This document shows, piece after piece, positions 1-7,129 of a DNA stretch of 10,366 nucleotides. This stretch comes from Ruminococcus sp. UBA3387 (GTDB lineage Bacteria > Bacillota > Clostridia > Oscillospirales > Ruminococcaceae). Position 1 is the first letter of the stretch, and every line of letters starts with the position of its first letter. The stretch lies in assembly GCA_002358895.1 (NCBI GenBank), contig DEPR01000051.1, positions 4,517-14,882 of the forward strand. The letters run 5' to 3'. Made by a program: the position numbers and the translations under genes. Below the pieces are notes generated by a model that was given only the letters and a program-made list of their open reading frames with translations, searched no databases and was not told the origin of the DNA.

Positions 1-90
1 CCCTCTATAAATAGCGACTTTTGGGCAAAAATTTGCACGCAAGTGTCTCAATATGAACAAAATATAACAAATTAAAAAATAAAATTAACG

Positions 91-115
91 TTTTGCACAA
101 AAAACAGGTGCAGAA
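91..115. promoter_or_regulatory. imperfect inverted repeat upstream of the lipoprotein gene
   Basis: The arms TTTTGCAC (91-98) and GTGCAGAA (108-115) are complementary over 8 positions with one G:T pair, around a 9-nt A-rich spacer. The dyad lies just upstream of the likely promoter, so it could be an operator. The surrounding AT-rich DNA makes chance a real possibility, and no known regulator is recognised. Confidence 0.22.
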
Positions 116-129
116 TTTGTACAGATTGC

Positions 130-159
130 TGTCGATTTTTGGCAGATTTATGGTATAGT
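130..159 (+). promoter_or_regulatory. probable sigma-A promoter with extended -10
   Basis: TATAGT at 154-159 is preceded by TG at 151-152, giving the extended -10 pattern TGnTATAnT. The -35 region is weak (TGTCGA at 130-135, spacer 18), as is common for extended -10 promoters. It lies about 30 bases before the lipoprotein start codon. It is the only reasonable promoter seen in bases 1-184, which otherwise hold no gene. Confidence 0.45.
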
Positions 160-190
160 TTTTACATCAAAATGAAAGGCAGATTTGCTT

Positions 191-1420
191 ATGAAAAAGG
201 TTCTGGCTGTTTTAATTGCAGCTACTTTATCTTGCTGTGCATTTTTTGGCTGTGGGGACAACGACTCAAAGCCTGAAAACACTGACAGCAGTTCTGCTGC
301 AAGCTCTTCTGAGCCTATAGATATATCGAAAGGAGCTACTGAAGCTATGCTTGAAAGATCAATTTTATCTGAGGGTGATTCCTCACGCATTGCCGAAAAG
401 CTGGCAAATGTCGAAAGAAAACCAAAGGAAATAACTAAAATATGCTTTATGGGCGACTCTATCACCCAAGGCTCTGCTGCTTCCTCCAGTGTTACTCAGT
501 ACACTGCTCAGTTCCAGAAGTGGTGGGAAGAAAATATGAGCTACTATGTTGAATTCGTAAACGCTGGTATTGGTGCAACCGACTCATATTTAGGCGTTCA
601 CAGAGTTCAGGAACACGTTCTTGATAATCAGCCTGATATTATCTTTATCGAATTTATCAACGACGTTGACAATGATTTCTACAAAGCAAGTATGGACAGC
701 CTTGTCAGAAAATGTCTTGCACAGCAAAACAATCCTGCTGTAATTCTCGTTGAAATGACTATGGACAACGGCACCTGCCCTCAGAATGTTCATTCTGAAA
801 TTGCCGGGGCTTACGGTGTACCTGTAATCTCTTATCACGATGCTGTTATGCCTGAAATCGAAGCAGGAACACTCAAATGGGCTGACATTTCACCTGACAA
901 CATTCACCCTAACGATGCAGGACACACAATGCTGGCACAGATGCTTATTAACTACATTGAAGTAACAAAGGGCAAGCTTGACACACTTGAAACAACTTCA
1001 AAGACTTTTGATGCACACTCCCCTACCGGCGACAAATACGCAAACGCTCGTATGGCTGACAGAAACAGCGAGGAAATCAAGGTTATTGACGAAGGTAGTT
1101 TCACAGAGGTTGCTTCTTTCCAGAGATTCAACAACGGTTGGTCCACAGAAAAGGGTGGCTCAATCACATTCGAAATGGAATTCAAAAACCTTGGTCTTGC
1201 ATATATGAAGACTACTGACGGTCTCAGCGGTACTGTTTCAGTAAGCGTTGACGGCGATGACCTTATGCCGATTTCAGGCGACTTCCCTGACGGTTGGGGC
1301 GACTATGCAAAGACTGATGAGATTTACACTTCCGAGGAAACTGCAAAGCACACGGTTACGGTAACTGTTCTTGACGGTGATGCTCAGAATTTCCAGATTC
1401 TCACCTGGTTGCTGTCTTAA
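191..1420 (+). CDS. SGNH/GDSL-family hydrolase, lipoprotein
   Basis: A 409-residue exported protein. Residues 1-20 form a lipoprotein-type signal (Lys-Lys, hydrophobic core, then F-F-G-C), with Cys21 the likely lipidated residue, followed by a Ser/Glu/Asp-rich linker to about residue 80. The SGNH hydrolase domain covers about 83-260. Block I is GDSITQG with nucleophile Ser90, block II has Gly126/Gly128, block III has Asn157, and block V is DNIH with Asp236 and His239, so the catalytic set is complete. Residues about 270-409 look beta-rich and may be an accessory or carbohydrate-binding domain. By family it is an esterase; deacetylation of a plant or cell-wall polysaccharide is a guess. ATG 191 was chosen because it opens directly on the Lys-Lys signal peptide. 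A TTG at 185 in frame sits closer to the AAAGG at 175-179 and cannot be excluded. It appears monocistronic. Confidence 0.85.
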   Translation: MKKVLAVLIAATLSCCAFFGCGDNDSKPENTDSSSAASSSEPIDISKGATEAMLERSILSEGDSSRIAEKLANVERKPKEITKICFMGDSITQGSAASSSVTQYTAQFQKWWEENMSYYVEFVNAGIGATDSYLGVHRVQEHVLDNQPDIIFIEFINDVDNDFYKASMDSLVRKCLAQQNNPAVILVEMTMDNGTCPQNVHSEIAGAYGVPVISYHDAVMPEIEAGTLKWADISPDNIHPNDAGHTMLAQMLINYIEVTKGKLDTLETTSKTFDAHSPTGDKYANARMADRNSEEIKVIDEGSFTEVASFQRFNNGWSTEKGGSITFEMEFKNLGLAYMKTTDGLSGTVSVSVDGDDLMPISGDFPDGWGDYAKTDEIYTSEETAKHTVTVTVLDGDAQNFQILTWLLS

Positions 1421-1455
1421 CAATGCACAATACATAATTCACTATGCATAATTAA
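1421..1455. repeat. short degenerate AT-rich repeat (CATAATT units)
   Basis: Between the lipoprotein stop codon and its terminator are repeated units of the form ATGCA(C/T)AAT and (A/G)CATAATT (for example 1432-1439 and 1446-1453). The pattern resembles the short TGCATAATT/TTCACAAT tandem repeats found between genes in many bacterial genomes. With two to three degenerate copies the call is weak. Confidence 0.22.
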
Positions 1456-1463
1456 GATACATA

Positions 1464-1498
1464 AAAAGCTTGTTCCAAAAGGAGCAAGCTTTTATTTG
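1464..1498 (+). terminator. intrinsic terminator after the lipoprotein gene
   Basis: A 13-bp stem (1464-1476 with 1481-1493, one G:U pair) closes a 4-A loop and runs into TTTTATTT. The T-rich tail overlaps the -35 region of the next promoter. Confidence 0.88.
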
Positions 1499-1523
1499 AT
1501 TATTTCTGATTTTATGTTATAAT
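1496..1523 (+). promoter_or_regulatory. sigma-A promoter of the enzyme-I-like gene
   Basis: TTGATT at 1496-1501, a 16-bp spacer and a perfect TATAAT at 1518-1523 with TG at 1515-1516 (extended -10). The start codon follows 29 bases downstream, with GGAGGTG at 1539-1545 as the ribosome binding site. Confidence 0.75.
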
Positions 1524-1552
1524 ATTTACAGACGAAACGGAGGTGTGGGAAT

Positions 1553-2767
1553 ATGTTTAAATTTCTGGGCAAGGGCTTGAACAAAGGAATTGCTATTGGC
1601 AGATTATGCTTTGATGACAGGATTTCCGATTGTAAGGGCCCTTTTATTCTTTGCACAGGTGGCAACATTTCCACGTCTTTAATAAGCAAGTATCAGGCTG
1701 ATATTATCGGGCTTTGCGTAACAAGTGCAACAGAGACTTCCCACGCTGTTATAATGGCAAAGGGAATGGGCATTCCTGTTGTGGCTGATTTGGGTGATAT
1801 ACCTATGGGCTTATGTGGCAAAGAGGCGATTGTTGACGGATATGATGGCAGAGTTTACATTGAACCTGATGAAGATACTATTTCTCTGATTTCAGCTAAA
1901 GCCGATAGAGAGGCTCGTAGGCAAAAGGAGCTGAAGGCACTTATTGGCAAAGAGACTATTACCCTTGATGGCAGAAAGATTGACATTTTTGCTGTTGCAG
2001 GCAGGATTGGCGAGGTGTCTGAGGCAGTTGAAAACGGTGCTTCGGGTATAGGACTTTTCAGGAGTGAATTTCTGTTTGCTGAGGACCGTGAGATTCCCTC
2101 AGAGGAGCTTCAATTTGGTTTTTACAGGCACATTCTCGAGAAAATGGGAAGCAAACCTGTTACAATCCGTACTTTTGACATTGGTGGCGACAAGCAGGTG
2201 GGATTTCTCCCGTTAGCACAGGAGCTTCGAGGACTACGATTCTGTCTTAATCACAGAGAGCTTTTTATCAGCCAGCTTCGTGCTTTATATCGTGCTTCTG
2301 TTTATGGGAATCTGAAAATACTTCTCCCTATGGTGAACTCGGCTGAAGAGATTTCTGAGGCAAAGGATATAATAAATAATGTAAAACCGGGATTGTCAGC
2401 TGAGGGAATTGATTTCAACGACGTGCCTGTTGGTGCAATGATAGAAACTCCTGCAGGGGCAAGAGCAAGCAAGCTGATTGCTGATGAAATGGACTTTTTG
2501 TGCATTGGAACTAACGATTTGCTTTCATACACTCTTAATGTTGACAGGCACTCAGAGGCTGACCCACATCAGTCTGAATTCTTACGGCTACTGGAACTGA
2601 TTATCCACAATGCACACGACAAAGGTATTTCTGTAGGAATTTGCGGTGAGCTTTCTGATGACCTGAAAATGGTGGAGAAATTCATCTCGATGGGGGCTGA
2701 TTATTTATCCGTTACACCTCACAGGATTCTGCCGTTAAAATACGAAATACTGAAAATGAATATTTAA
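1553..2767 (+). CDS. enzyme-I-like PEP-protein phosphotransferase lacking the HPr-binding domain
   Basis: A 404-residue homologue of PTS enzyme I (PtsI, usually about 570 residues). The N-terminal GIAIG strand (12-16) is followed almost at once by the phospho-histidine domain (about 28-105), with His64 in ETSHAVIMAKGMGIP. The helical HPr-binding subdomain that normally interrupts this fold, about 120 residues, is absent. The PEP-binding TIM barrel (about 140-404) is well kept: Arg170 (GLFRSEF), Arg206 (RTFDIGGDK), Arg226, Glu298 (MIETPA), Asn321-Asp322 (GTNDL), Arg332 (VDR) and the active-site Cys364 (GICGE). The family reaction is autophosphorylation of His by PEP. With no HPr-docking domain, and no HPr or EII genes nearby, the phosphate acceptor is unknown, so I do not call it ptsI. 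The start is fixed by GGAGGTG at 1539-1545. It stands alone between its own promoter and terminator, so a tie to the sporulation operon downstream is not implied. Confidence 0.85.
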   Translation: MFKFLGKGLNKGIAIGRLCFDDRISDCKGPFILCTGGNISTSLISKYQADIIGLCVTSATETSHAVIMAKGMGIPVVADLGDIPMGLCGKEAIVDGYDGRVYIEPDEDTISLISAKADREARRQKELKALIGKETITLDGRKIDIFAVAGRIGEVSEAVENGASGIGLFRSEFLFAEDREIPSEELQFGFYRHILEKMGSKPVTIRTFDIGGDKQVGFLPLAQELRGLRFCLNHRELFISQLRALYRASVYGNLKILLPMVNSAEEISEAKDIINNVKPGLSAEGIDFNDVPVGAMIETPAGARASKLIADEMDFLCIGTNDLLSYTLNVDRHSEADPHQSEFLRLLELIIHNAHDKGISVGICGELSDDLKMVEKFISMGADYLSVTPHRILPLKYEILKMNI

Positions 2768-2773
2768 CCTTCG

Positions 2774-2804
2774 GTGAGCAGCTTTCGGGCTGCTCACTTT
2801 TTTT
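2774..2804 (+). terminator. intrinsic terminator after the enzyme-I-like gene
   Basis: A perfect 9-bp stem, GTGAGCAGC (2774-2782) with GCTGCTCAC (2789-2797), around a 6-nt loop, followed by seven T residues (2798-2804). It insulates the spoIIIA operon from vegetative readthrough. Confidence 0.92.
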
Positions 2805-2833
2805 GCATATCCCTTGTCCTTTTTGCATAGTAT
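2805..2833 (+). promoter_or_regulatory. candidate sigma-E (mother-cell) promoter of the spoIIIA operon
   Basis: GCATATCC (2805-2812), 13 bases, then CATAGTAT (2826-2833). The Bacillus sigma-E consensus is approximately GHATAnnT, 14 bases, CATACAHT. The match is 7 of 8 at -35 and 6 of 8 at -10, with a spacer one base short. The spoIIIA operon is sigma-E-controlled in Bacillus subtilis, so both position and expectation agree. No good sigma-A -10 is seen in the same gap. The element begins one base after the terminator's T-tract. Confidence 0.6.
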
Positions 2834-2864
2834 GTTCTAAGGACAAGTGCAAAGGAATGATTTT

Positions 2865-3794
2865 ATGCTTACTGAAAAAAGCAAGCTGAATTTAGCTTAC
2901 GACCTGTTATCCCCGAAAATTCGCTGTGCTGTAAGTGCTGTATCAGACATTGAACGGACAAGAATTCAGGAAATCCGTTTACGCTTAGCAAGAAAGCTGA
3001 CTGCAACGGTTTTTGGCAAGGAATATTTTATCACCCAATCAGGCAGGCTTATGTCTGACGCCACAAATGGAATTGATATAACTCAGGAGGATATTGATTT
3101 TACATATCAGCGTGCTTTTAACCACTCTCTTCACAGCTATCAGCGTGAAATTTCAAGGGGTTACATCACCACCGAGGGTGGAAATCGTATAGGCTTTTGC
3201 GGTACGGCTGTGCTTAACCCTAATGAGGATTATCGGATTGAAACGGTCAAGTACATATCCTCAATAAACATAAGAATCGCCCGTGAAGTTTTCGGCTCGG
3301 GGCAGGCTATTTTTCAAAAGGCTTTTTCAAACGGGCCTGCTTCTCTTATTATTGCAGGGCCTCCGTCAAGTGGAAAGACCACAATTTTGCGTGATATCTG
3401 CAGGCTTCTTGGCAACAGCACAAGGCTATCACTAATTGATGAACGAAACGAGATTTCTGCCACGAAAGACGGATTTCCACAGAATTCTGTCGGTGAAATG
3501 GCGGACGTTTTCAACTCCTACACCAAATATGACGGCATTATGACGGCTGTAAAGGTTATGTCCCCTGTAATTCTTGTGTGCGATGAAATCGGTGCAAAAG
3601 AGGACGCAAAGGCACTTGAATACGCACTCAATTCAGGTGTGAAGCTTATTGCCACCTGCCACGCTTCAGATTACGATGACTTAAAACGCAGGCCCGTTAT
3701 TTCAAAGCTTATAAAGGACAAGGCTTTTGACTATGCTGCGATTTTAGGCACAGGGTCAATGTGCGGACAGCTTCAGAGCTTCTACAAATTCTGA
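2865..3794 (+). CDS. spoIIIAA: stage III sporulation protein AA (SpoIIIAA), secretion-type ATPase
   Basis: A 309-residue cytoplasmic ATPase, close to the 307 of the B. subtilis protein. It belongs to the VirB11/GspE-like ATPases and is thought to power the SpoIIIA-SpoIIQ channel from the mother cell. Walker A is GPPSSGKTT at residues 165-173, and Walker B is VILVCDEIG at 235-243 with Asp240-Glu241. The N-terminal region carries the family signatures R-G-Y-I-T (98-102) and GGNRIGFCG (105-113). ATG 2865 was chosen because AAAGGA at 2851-2856 lies 8 bases upstream. An in-frame GTG at 2847 would overlap that site's upstream side and has no ribosome binding site of its own. It is the first gene of an eight-gene operon; spoIIIAB starts 11 bases after its stop. 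Confidence 0.95.
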   Translation: MLTEKSKLNLAYDLLSPKIRCAVSAVSDIERTRIQEIRLRLARKLTATVFGKEYFITQSGRLMSDATNGIDITQEDIDFTYQRAFNHSLHSYQREISRGYITTEGGNRIGFCGTAVLNPNEDYRIETVKYISSINIRIAREVFGSGQAIFQKAFSNGPASLIIAGPPSSGKTTILRDICRLLGNSTRLSLIDERNEISATKDGFPQNSVGEMADVFNSYTKYDGIMTAVKVMSPVILVCDEIGAKEDAKALEYALNSGVKLIATCHASDYDDLKRRPVISKLIKDKAFDYAAILGTGSMCGQLQSFYKF

Positions 3795-3805
3795 GAGGGA
3801 TAAAA

Positions 3806-4300
3806 ATGATAAAACTGATTGGACTGTTACTGATAATTTTCAGCGGGTTAGGGCTGGGACTACATTTATCTGCAAAGGAAAAACGGCATTTATCGGCTGT
3901 TTTTGCCATTGAAAAGATGTTTAACGAAACACAGCTTATGCTCAGATACGAAGCTGTTACTTTCAAGGAACTGATAGCTTATCTGAAAAAGTCATCACAG
4001 ACACGCTGTCTTGAATTCCTGCAGATTGACGAGAATTCCCCTGACTTACGGCAGGAAATTATAGCTTCAATACGACTAAACAAAGACAATCTTTATGAGG
4101 ACGAGGTTTTTCAGCTTGAGGCATTCTTCTCTCAATTCGGTGCAACGGATTTATTCGGACAGATTGCTCTTGCTGAAAAATACGGCGAAAACTTCCGTGA
4201 AAGACTTGAACTCCTTCACTCAGAGAGCCGGACCAGATGCAGGCTTTACAATTCCTTGGGGATTTTAGGTGGAACTTTTATTGCTATAATGGTGATTTAG
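3806..4300 (+). CDS. spoIIIAB: stage III sporulation protein AB (SpoIIIAB)
   Basis: A 164-residue membrane protein (171 in B. subtilis) related to the GspF/T2SS platform family, probably the partner of the SpoIIIAA ATPase at the mother-cell side of the outer forespore membrane. A hydrophobic helix spans about residues 3-20 (glycine-rich GLGLGLHL). A helical, charged middle region follows, and a C-terminal hydrophobic segment (about 148-164, LGILGGTFIAIMVI) ends the protein, as in the family. ATG 3806 has GAGAGGGA at 3793-3800 upstream. A longer reading frame runs back into the end of spoIIIAA, but its extra residues lack a ribosome binding site and do not fit the family. Confidence 0.93.
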   Translation: MIKLIGLLLIIFSGLGLGLHLSAKEKRHLSAVFAIEKMFNETQLMLRYEAVTFKELIAYLKKSSQTRCLEFLQIDENSPDLRQEIIASIRLNKDNLYEDEVFQLEAFFSQFGATDLFGQIALAEKYGENFRERLELLHSESRTRCRLYNSLGILGGTFIAIMVI

Positions 4301-4329
4301 CTGGGGTTTTGAAAGGAATGGATTAAAAA

Positions 4330-4527
4330 ATGGAAGTGAATTTGATTTTCAAAATTGCTGCAATAGGTATTATCGTTGCCGTGCTTAACCAGCTTTTAAA
4401 ACGTGCTGAAAGAGATGAACAGGCAATGATGACCACTCTTGCGGGGCTTATTGTTGTACTTATGATGATTATTAATCAAATCGGAGATTTATTTGACACT
4501 ATAAAACGTGTTTTCGGGCTGGGATAA
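4330..4527 (+). CDS. spoIIIAC: stage III sporulation protein AC (SpoIIIAC)
   Basis: A 65-residue integral membrane protein (68 in B. subtilis) with two hydrophobic helices at about residues 5-23 and 36-55, joined by a charged loop (KRAERDEQ). Size, topology and position between AB and AD identify it. GAAAGGA at 4311-4317 is the ribosome binding site, somewhat far (12 bases) from the ATG. Its TAA overlaps the next ATG (TAATG), which suggests translational coupling with spoIIIAD. Its specific role in the channel is not well defined in the family. Confidence 0.93.
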   Translation: MEVNLIFKIAAIGIIVAVLNQLLKRAERDEQAMMTTLAGLIVVLMMIINQIGDLFDTIKRVFGLG

Positions 4528-4913
4528 TGAATATTATAACCATAACGGGTTTATGCCTTATTGCAAGCATTATCTGCAAGGCTCTCGAAAAGAACTCTGC
4601 CGAAATAAAAATCCTGCTGGCTGTCTGCACTGTTTGCATTATATTTTTCAATATTGCAGGTGAGCTTTCTCAGGTAGTTTCGGCAATTCAGAACATCTTC
4701 AACCGTTCGGATATGGACGAGGATTACCTTACCGTTATTTTCAAGGGCCTGGGGATATGCTACATAACTCAACTGGGTTACGACTGCTGCAGGGAATGTG
4801 GAGAAAATGTTATTGCTTCGCAGTTGGAGCTTGCAGGGAAAATCGCCATTCTTATTATTTCACTCCCCTTATTCAAGGCTCTGGTGGCAATAATCGAAGG
4901 ACTGTTATACTGA
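4527..4913 (+). CDS. spoIIIAD: stage III sporulation protein AD (SpoIIIAD)
   Basis: A 128-residue multi-span membrane protein (133 in B. subtilis). Hydrophobic segments lie at about 3-17, 27-45, 68-84 and 104-124. The family pattern 'D-C-R-x-x-G-E ... A-x-x-x-E-L-A-G-K' is present at about residues 86-105. Here it reads CCREC, giving three cysteines (87, 88, 91) where many homologues have at most one; this is a small local oddity. The start codon shares one base with the spoIIIAC stop, and no strong independent ribosome binding site is seen, consistent with coupled translation. spoIIIAE begins on the very next base after its stop. Confidence 0.93.
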   Translation: MNIITITGLCLIASIICKALEKNSAEIKILLAVCTVCIIFFNIAGELSQVVSAIQNIFNRSDMDEDYLTVIFKGLGICYITQLGYDCCRECGENVIASQLELAGKIAILIISLPLFKALVAIIEGLLY

Positions 4914-6068
4914 ATGAATACAAGAAAAGTTATTTTAATATGGGGCTTGCTTTTATGCTGTTTGTTTTTTCCGTCTGTACAGGCTTATGCTGAAGGCAAT
5001 CAGTCTATTGACACAGAACAGCTGGAAGAATTCCGTGAAGATATATCCGACGGGATTGATGACACGCTTGATGGTGATGTAAAAAAGGTACTTGAAGAAA
5101 ACGACATTTCGTTAGACAACCCTCAGGGGATAAACAAGATATCTGTCGGCTCTGTTATAGGCAATGTCTTTTCAGGGTTTATTGACGCTCTCCGTTCACC
5201 ACTCATAATGCTTGGCAAGCTATTGGCTATAACTGTTCTATGTGTTGTTGCACAGAGCATAGCACCCGACGGGTCATCAGTTACGGGGGTTTTCAAAATT
5301 GCAGGTATTTTAGCCACCATAACTATTATGTATGACACTATATATGCAAACATTGGTGCTGTTGAAGCTTCCCTGCAACAGTTATCGGAATTTATGATTT
5401 CATATATTCCCATTTTTTCAAGCATAACTGCCATTGGCGGAAGCATTACCTCGTCGGGAAGCTACTATGCAATAACGCTTATTGTATGCGAAATCGTGGC
5501 ACTAATCGCAAGTAAGGTGATTATGCCTTTTCTGAGCATTATTTTAGCCATTTCCCTTGTATCTGCCATAAACCCCAATCTTCAGTTCGGTGGCAGTGCT
5601 GAATCTATAAAAAAGGCTTGTCAATGGATTTTAGGTGGGCTGACTACAATTTTTGTAGGCTTGCTCACAATTCAGGGAATGACAGGAACGGCTACTGACA
5701 GCATTATTACCCGCACTGCGAAATTTGCTGCTTCAAGCTTTATTCCCATAATCGGTGGGGCTGTTTCTGAGGCTTACTCCACCGTTTACAGCAGTCTTGG
5801 CGTTATACGGACAAGTGTTGGCACTATCGGCATAATTGCAATTCTTATTATGGTTTTACAGCCTGTTATCACTATTATTGCAACAAAATTTGTTGTATCT
5901 TTAGCACAGATAATAAGCGGGCTTTTCAATCAGCAGGAATGCTGTGATTTTTTCAAAAGCACCAACGCTGTTCTTTCCATTGCTCTCAGCGTTGTTATAT
6001 GCTTCTCCCTTATTTTCATAATATCAACGGCTGTACTTATGCTTATGGCAATGAACATTTCGATATAG
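4914..6068 (+). CDS. spoIIIAE: stage III sporulation protein AE (SpoIIIAE), polytopic membrane protein
   Basis: A 384-residue protein (399 in B. subtilis), the largest membrane component of the channel. Residues 1-26 look like a cleavable signal peptide (hydrophobic core, then SVQAYA before EG). An acidic extracytoplasmic stretch runs to about 75. Roughly seven hydrophobic segments follow between 95 and 378. The family-typical central motif is present: FIPIIGGAVSEAYSTV (276-291), then SLGVIR and VGTIGIIAI to about 310. The ATG directly follows the spoIIIAD stop with no gap, and GAAGGA at 4896-4901, inside spoIIIAD, is the likely ribosome binding site. In B. subtilis a second promoter has been placed upstream of this gene, but I see none that I can defend here. 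Confidence 0.95.
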   Translation: MNTRKVILIWGLLLCCLFFPSVQAYAEGNQSIDTEQLEEFREDISDGIDDTLDGDVKKVLEENDISLDNPQGINKISVGSVIGNVFSGFIDALRSPLIMLGKLLAITVLCVVAQSIAPDGSSVTGVFKIAGILATITIMYDTIYANIGAVEASLQQLSEFMISYIPIFSSITAIGGSITSSGSYYAITLIVCEIVALIASKVIMPFLSIILAISLVSAINPNLQFGGSAESIKKACQWILGGLTTIFVGLLTIQGMTGTATDSIITRTAKFAASSFIPIIGGAVSEAYSTVYSSLGVIRTSVGTIGIIAILIMVLQPVITIIATKFVVSLAQIISGLFNQQECCDFFKSTNAVLSIALSVVICFSLIFIISTAVLMLMAMNISI

Positions 6069-6080
6069 AGGACTGATAAA

Positions 6081-6563
6081 ATGGACATTCTTAAAGCTGC
6101 CATACTTATTGCCTGCATTATGGGCGTTATAAGCTGTATGGTGGACATTGCGACTCCTGAGGGTGCTTTAAAGAAGCAATTAAAAGTTATAGTTTCCATT
6201 ATTCTTATACTTGCTGTATTTCTTCCCTTTATGGGCAATGATTTTAACCTTGATTTTGATGATTACGGTCTTAGAGATGACGGTACATATGAACAGATGT
6301 CGGAGGATTTTTTTGAGATGTACTCGGGGTTAGCCGTAGAGGAAATGGAGGAGGTTATCGCCAGCCTGATTGATGATAGTGGGATAAGTATTGAAAATGT
6401 TATCATAAATGCTGAGTATGATGAATATAATTCCTTAGAAGCTACCAAGGTTATTATTTCTGCCGTAGCTTTTGAGGACAAGGACAAAGAAGTTATTCGG
6501 GATATTATTTCAGAGAGGCTACCCGAAGCAGAAATTGAATTCAAGGTAACAGACAATGATTGA
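6081..6563 (+). CDS. spoIIIAF: stage III sporulation protein AF (SpoIIIAF)
   Basis: A 160-residue protein, shorter than the 206 of B. subtilis but in the clostridial range. Two N-terminal transmembrane helices (about 5-20 and 34-50) precede a soluble domain (about 60-160). That domain's alternating strand/helix pattern (ENVIINAEY ... TKVIISAVAF ... VIRDIISERLP) fits the ring-building-motif-like fold described for SpoIIIAF. AGAGGA at 6067-6072 sits 8 bases before the ATG and overlaps the spoIIIAE stop. Its last 8 bases overlap spoIIIAG. Confidence 0.92.
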   Translation: MDILKAAILIACIMGVISCMVDIATPEGALKKQLKVIVSIILILAVFLPFMGNDFNLDFDDYGLRDDGTYEQMSEDFFEMYSGLAVEEMEEVIASLIDDSGISIENVIINAEYDEYNSLEATKVIISAVAFEDKDKEVIRDIISERLPEAEIEFKVTDND

Positions 6564-7107
6564 TATAACGCAAATCCAAGGTAGGCTGAAAGCTTTTTTT
6601 AGTGGTCCGAACAGGACCAAGGCTATTGTAATAGTCGGAATTATCGGTATTGTTATCATAATGCTGACAGAGCTTATTCCCACAAAGGCTGACGAAGATG
6701 ACACTTCCCTTTCAGGTGAAATTGTCAATGATGAGGCATATTCATACAAGGTACAGGTCGAATCGGAGTTAAAAGAAATTTTAGGCTCCATAAAGGGTGT
6801 TGGTGAGCTTCAGGTTATGGTAACTGTTGAAGGCACTACTGAATATGTTTACGCTGAGGAGCTGGACACCGACAACGACAAGGACGGTGAGAAGACCTCT
6901 GAACAATATCAGAGCAGAATCGTTATGAACGAGGTGGACGGCAACAAGGAGGCGTTGGTAAAAAAGGTAATCAAACCACAGATAAGTGGTGTTATAATCG
7001 TTTGCCAGGGAGGTGGAGATTTATCGCTGAAAGAAAGACTTATAAAGGCAACGTCTACTGCGTTGGCTCTGCCCTCAGGCAAAATATGTGTTGAACTGAA
7101 AAAATGA
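6556..7107 (+). CDS. spoIIIAG: stage III sporulation protein AG (SpoIIIAG), channel ring protein
   Basis: A 183-residue protein (229 in B. subtilis) with one N-terminal membrane helix (about 22-41) and an intermembrane-space domain. In the family this domain is a ring-building fold like secretion-system ring proteins and assembles into a large multimeric ring in the space between mother cell and forespore. Family landmarks are ELKEILGSIKGVGELQVMVT (71-90), an acidic insertion (about 101-115), and PQISGVIIVCQGGG (141-154) followed by the C-terminal helix and strand. It is translationally coupled: its ATG lies inside the end of spoIIIAF, overlapping by 8 bases. The acidic insertion may correspond to the extra beta-region reported in B. 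subtilis SpoIIIAG, though it is much shorter here. Confidence 0.93.
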   Translation: MIDITQIQGRLKAFFSGPNRTKAIVIVGIIGIVIIMLTELIPTKADEDDTSLSGEIVNDEAYSYKVQVESELKEILGSIKGVGELQVMVTVEGTTEYVYAEELDTDNDKDGEKTSEQYQSRIVMNEVDGNKEALVKKVIKPQISGVIIVCQGGGDLSLKERLIKATSTALALPSGKICVELKK

Positions 7108-7129
7108 TCAATTAACGGAGGAATTATTT

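Noticed and set aside
1..128. Riboswitch or small RNA at the window start
   Set aside because: The sequence is AT-rich with only one weak dyad and no conserved riboswitch core that I recognise; the probable promoter lies downstream of it.
5123..5446. Minus-strand open frame within spoIIIAE
   Set aside because: It is fully covered by a convincing plus-strand family member and has no initiation signals; it is a shadow frame.
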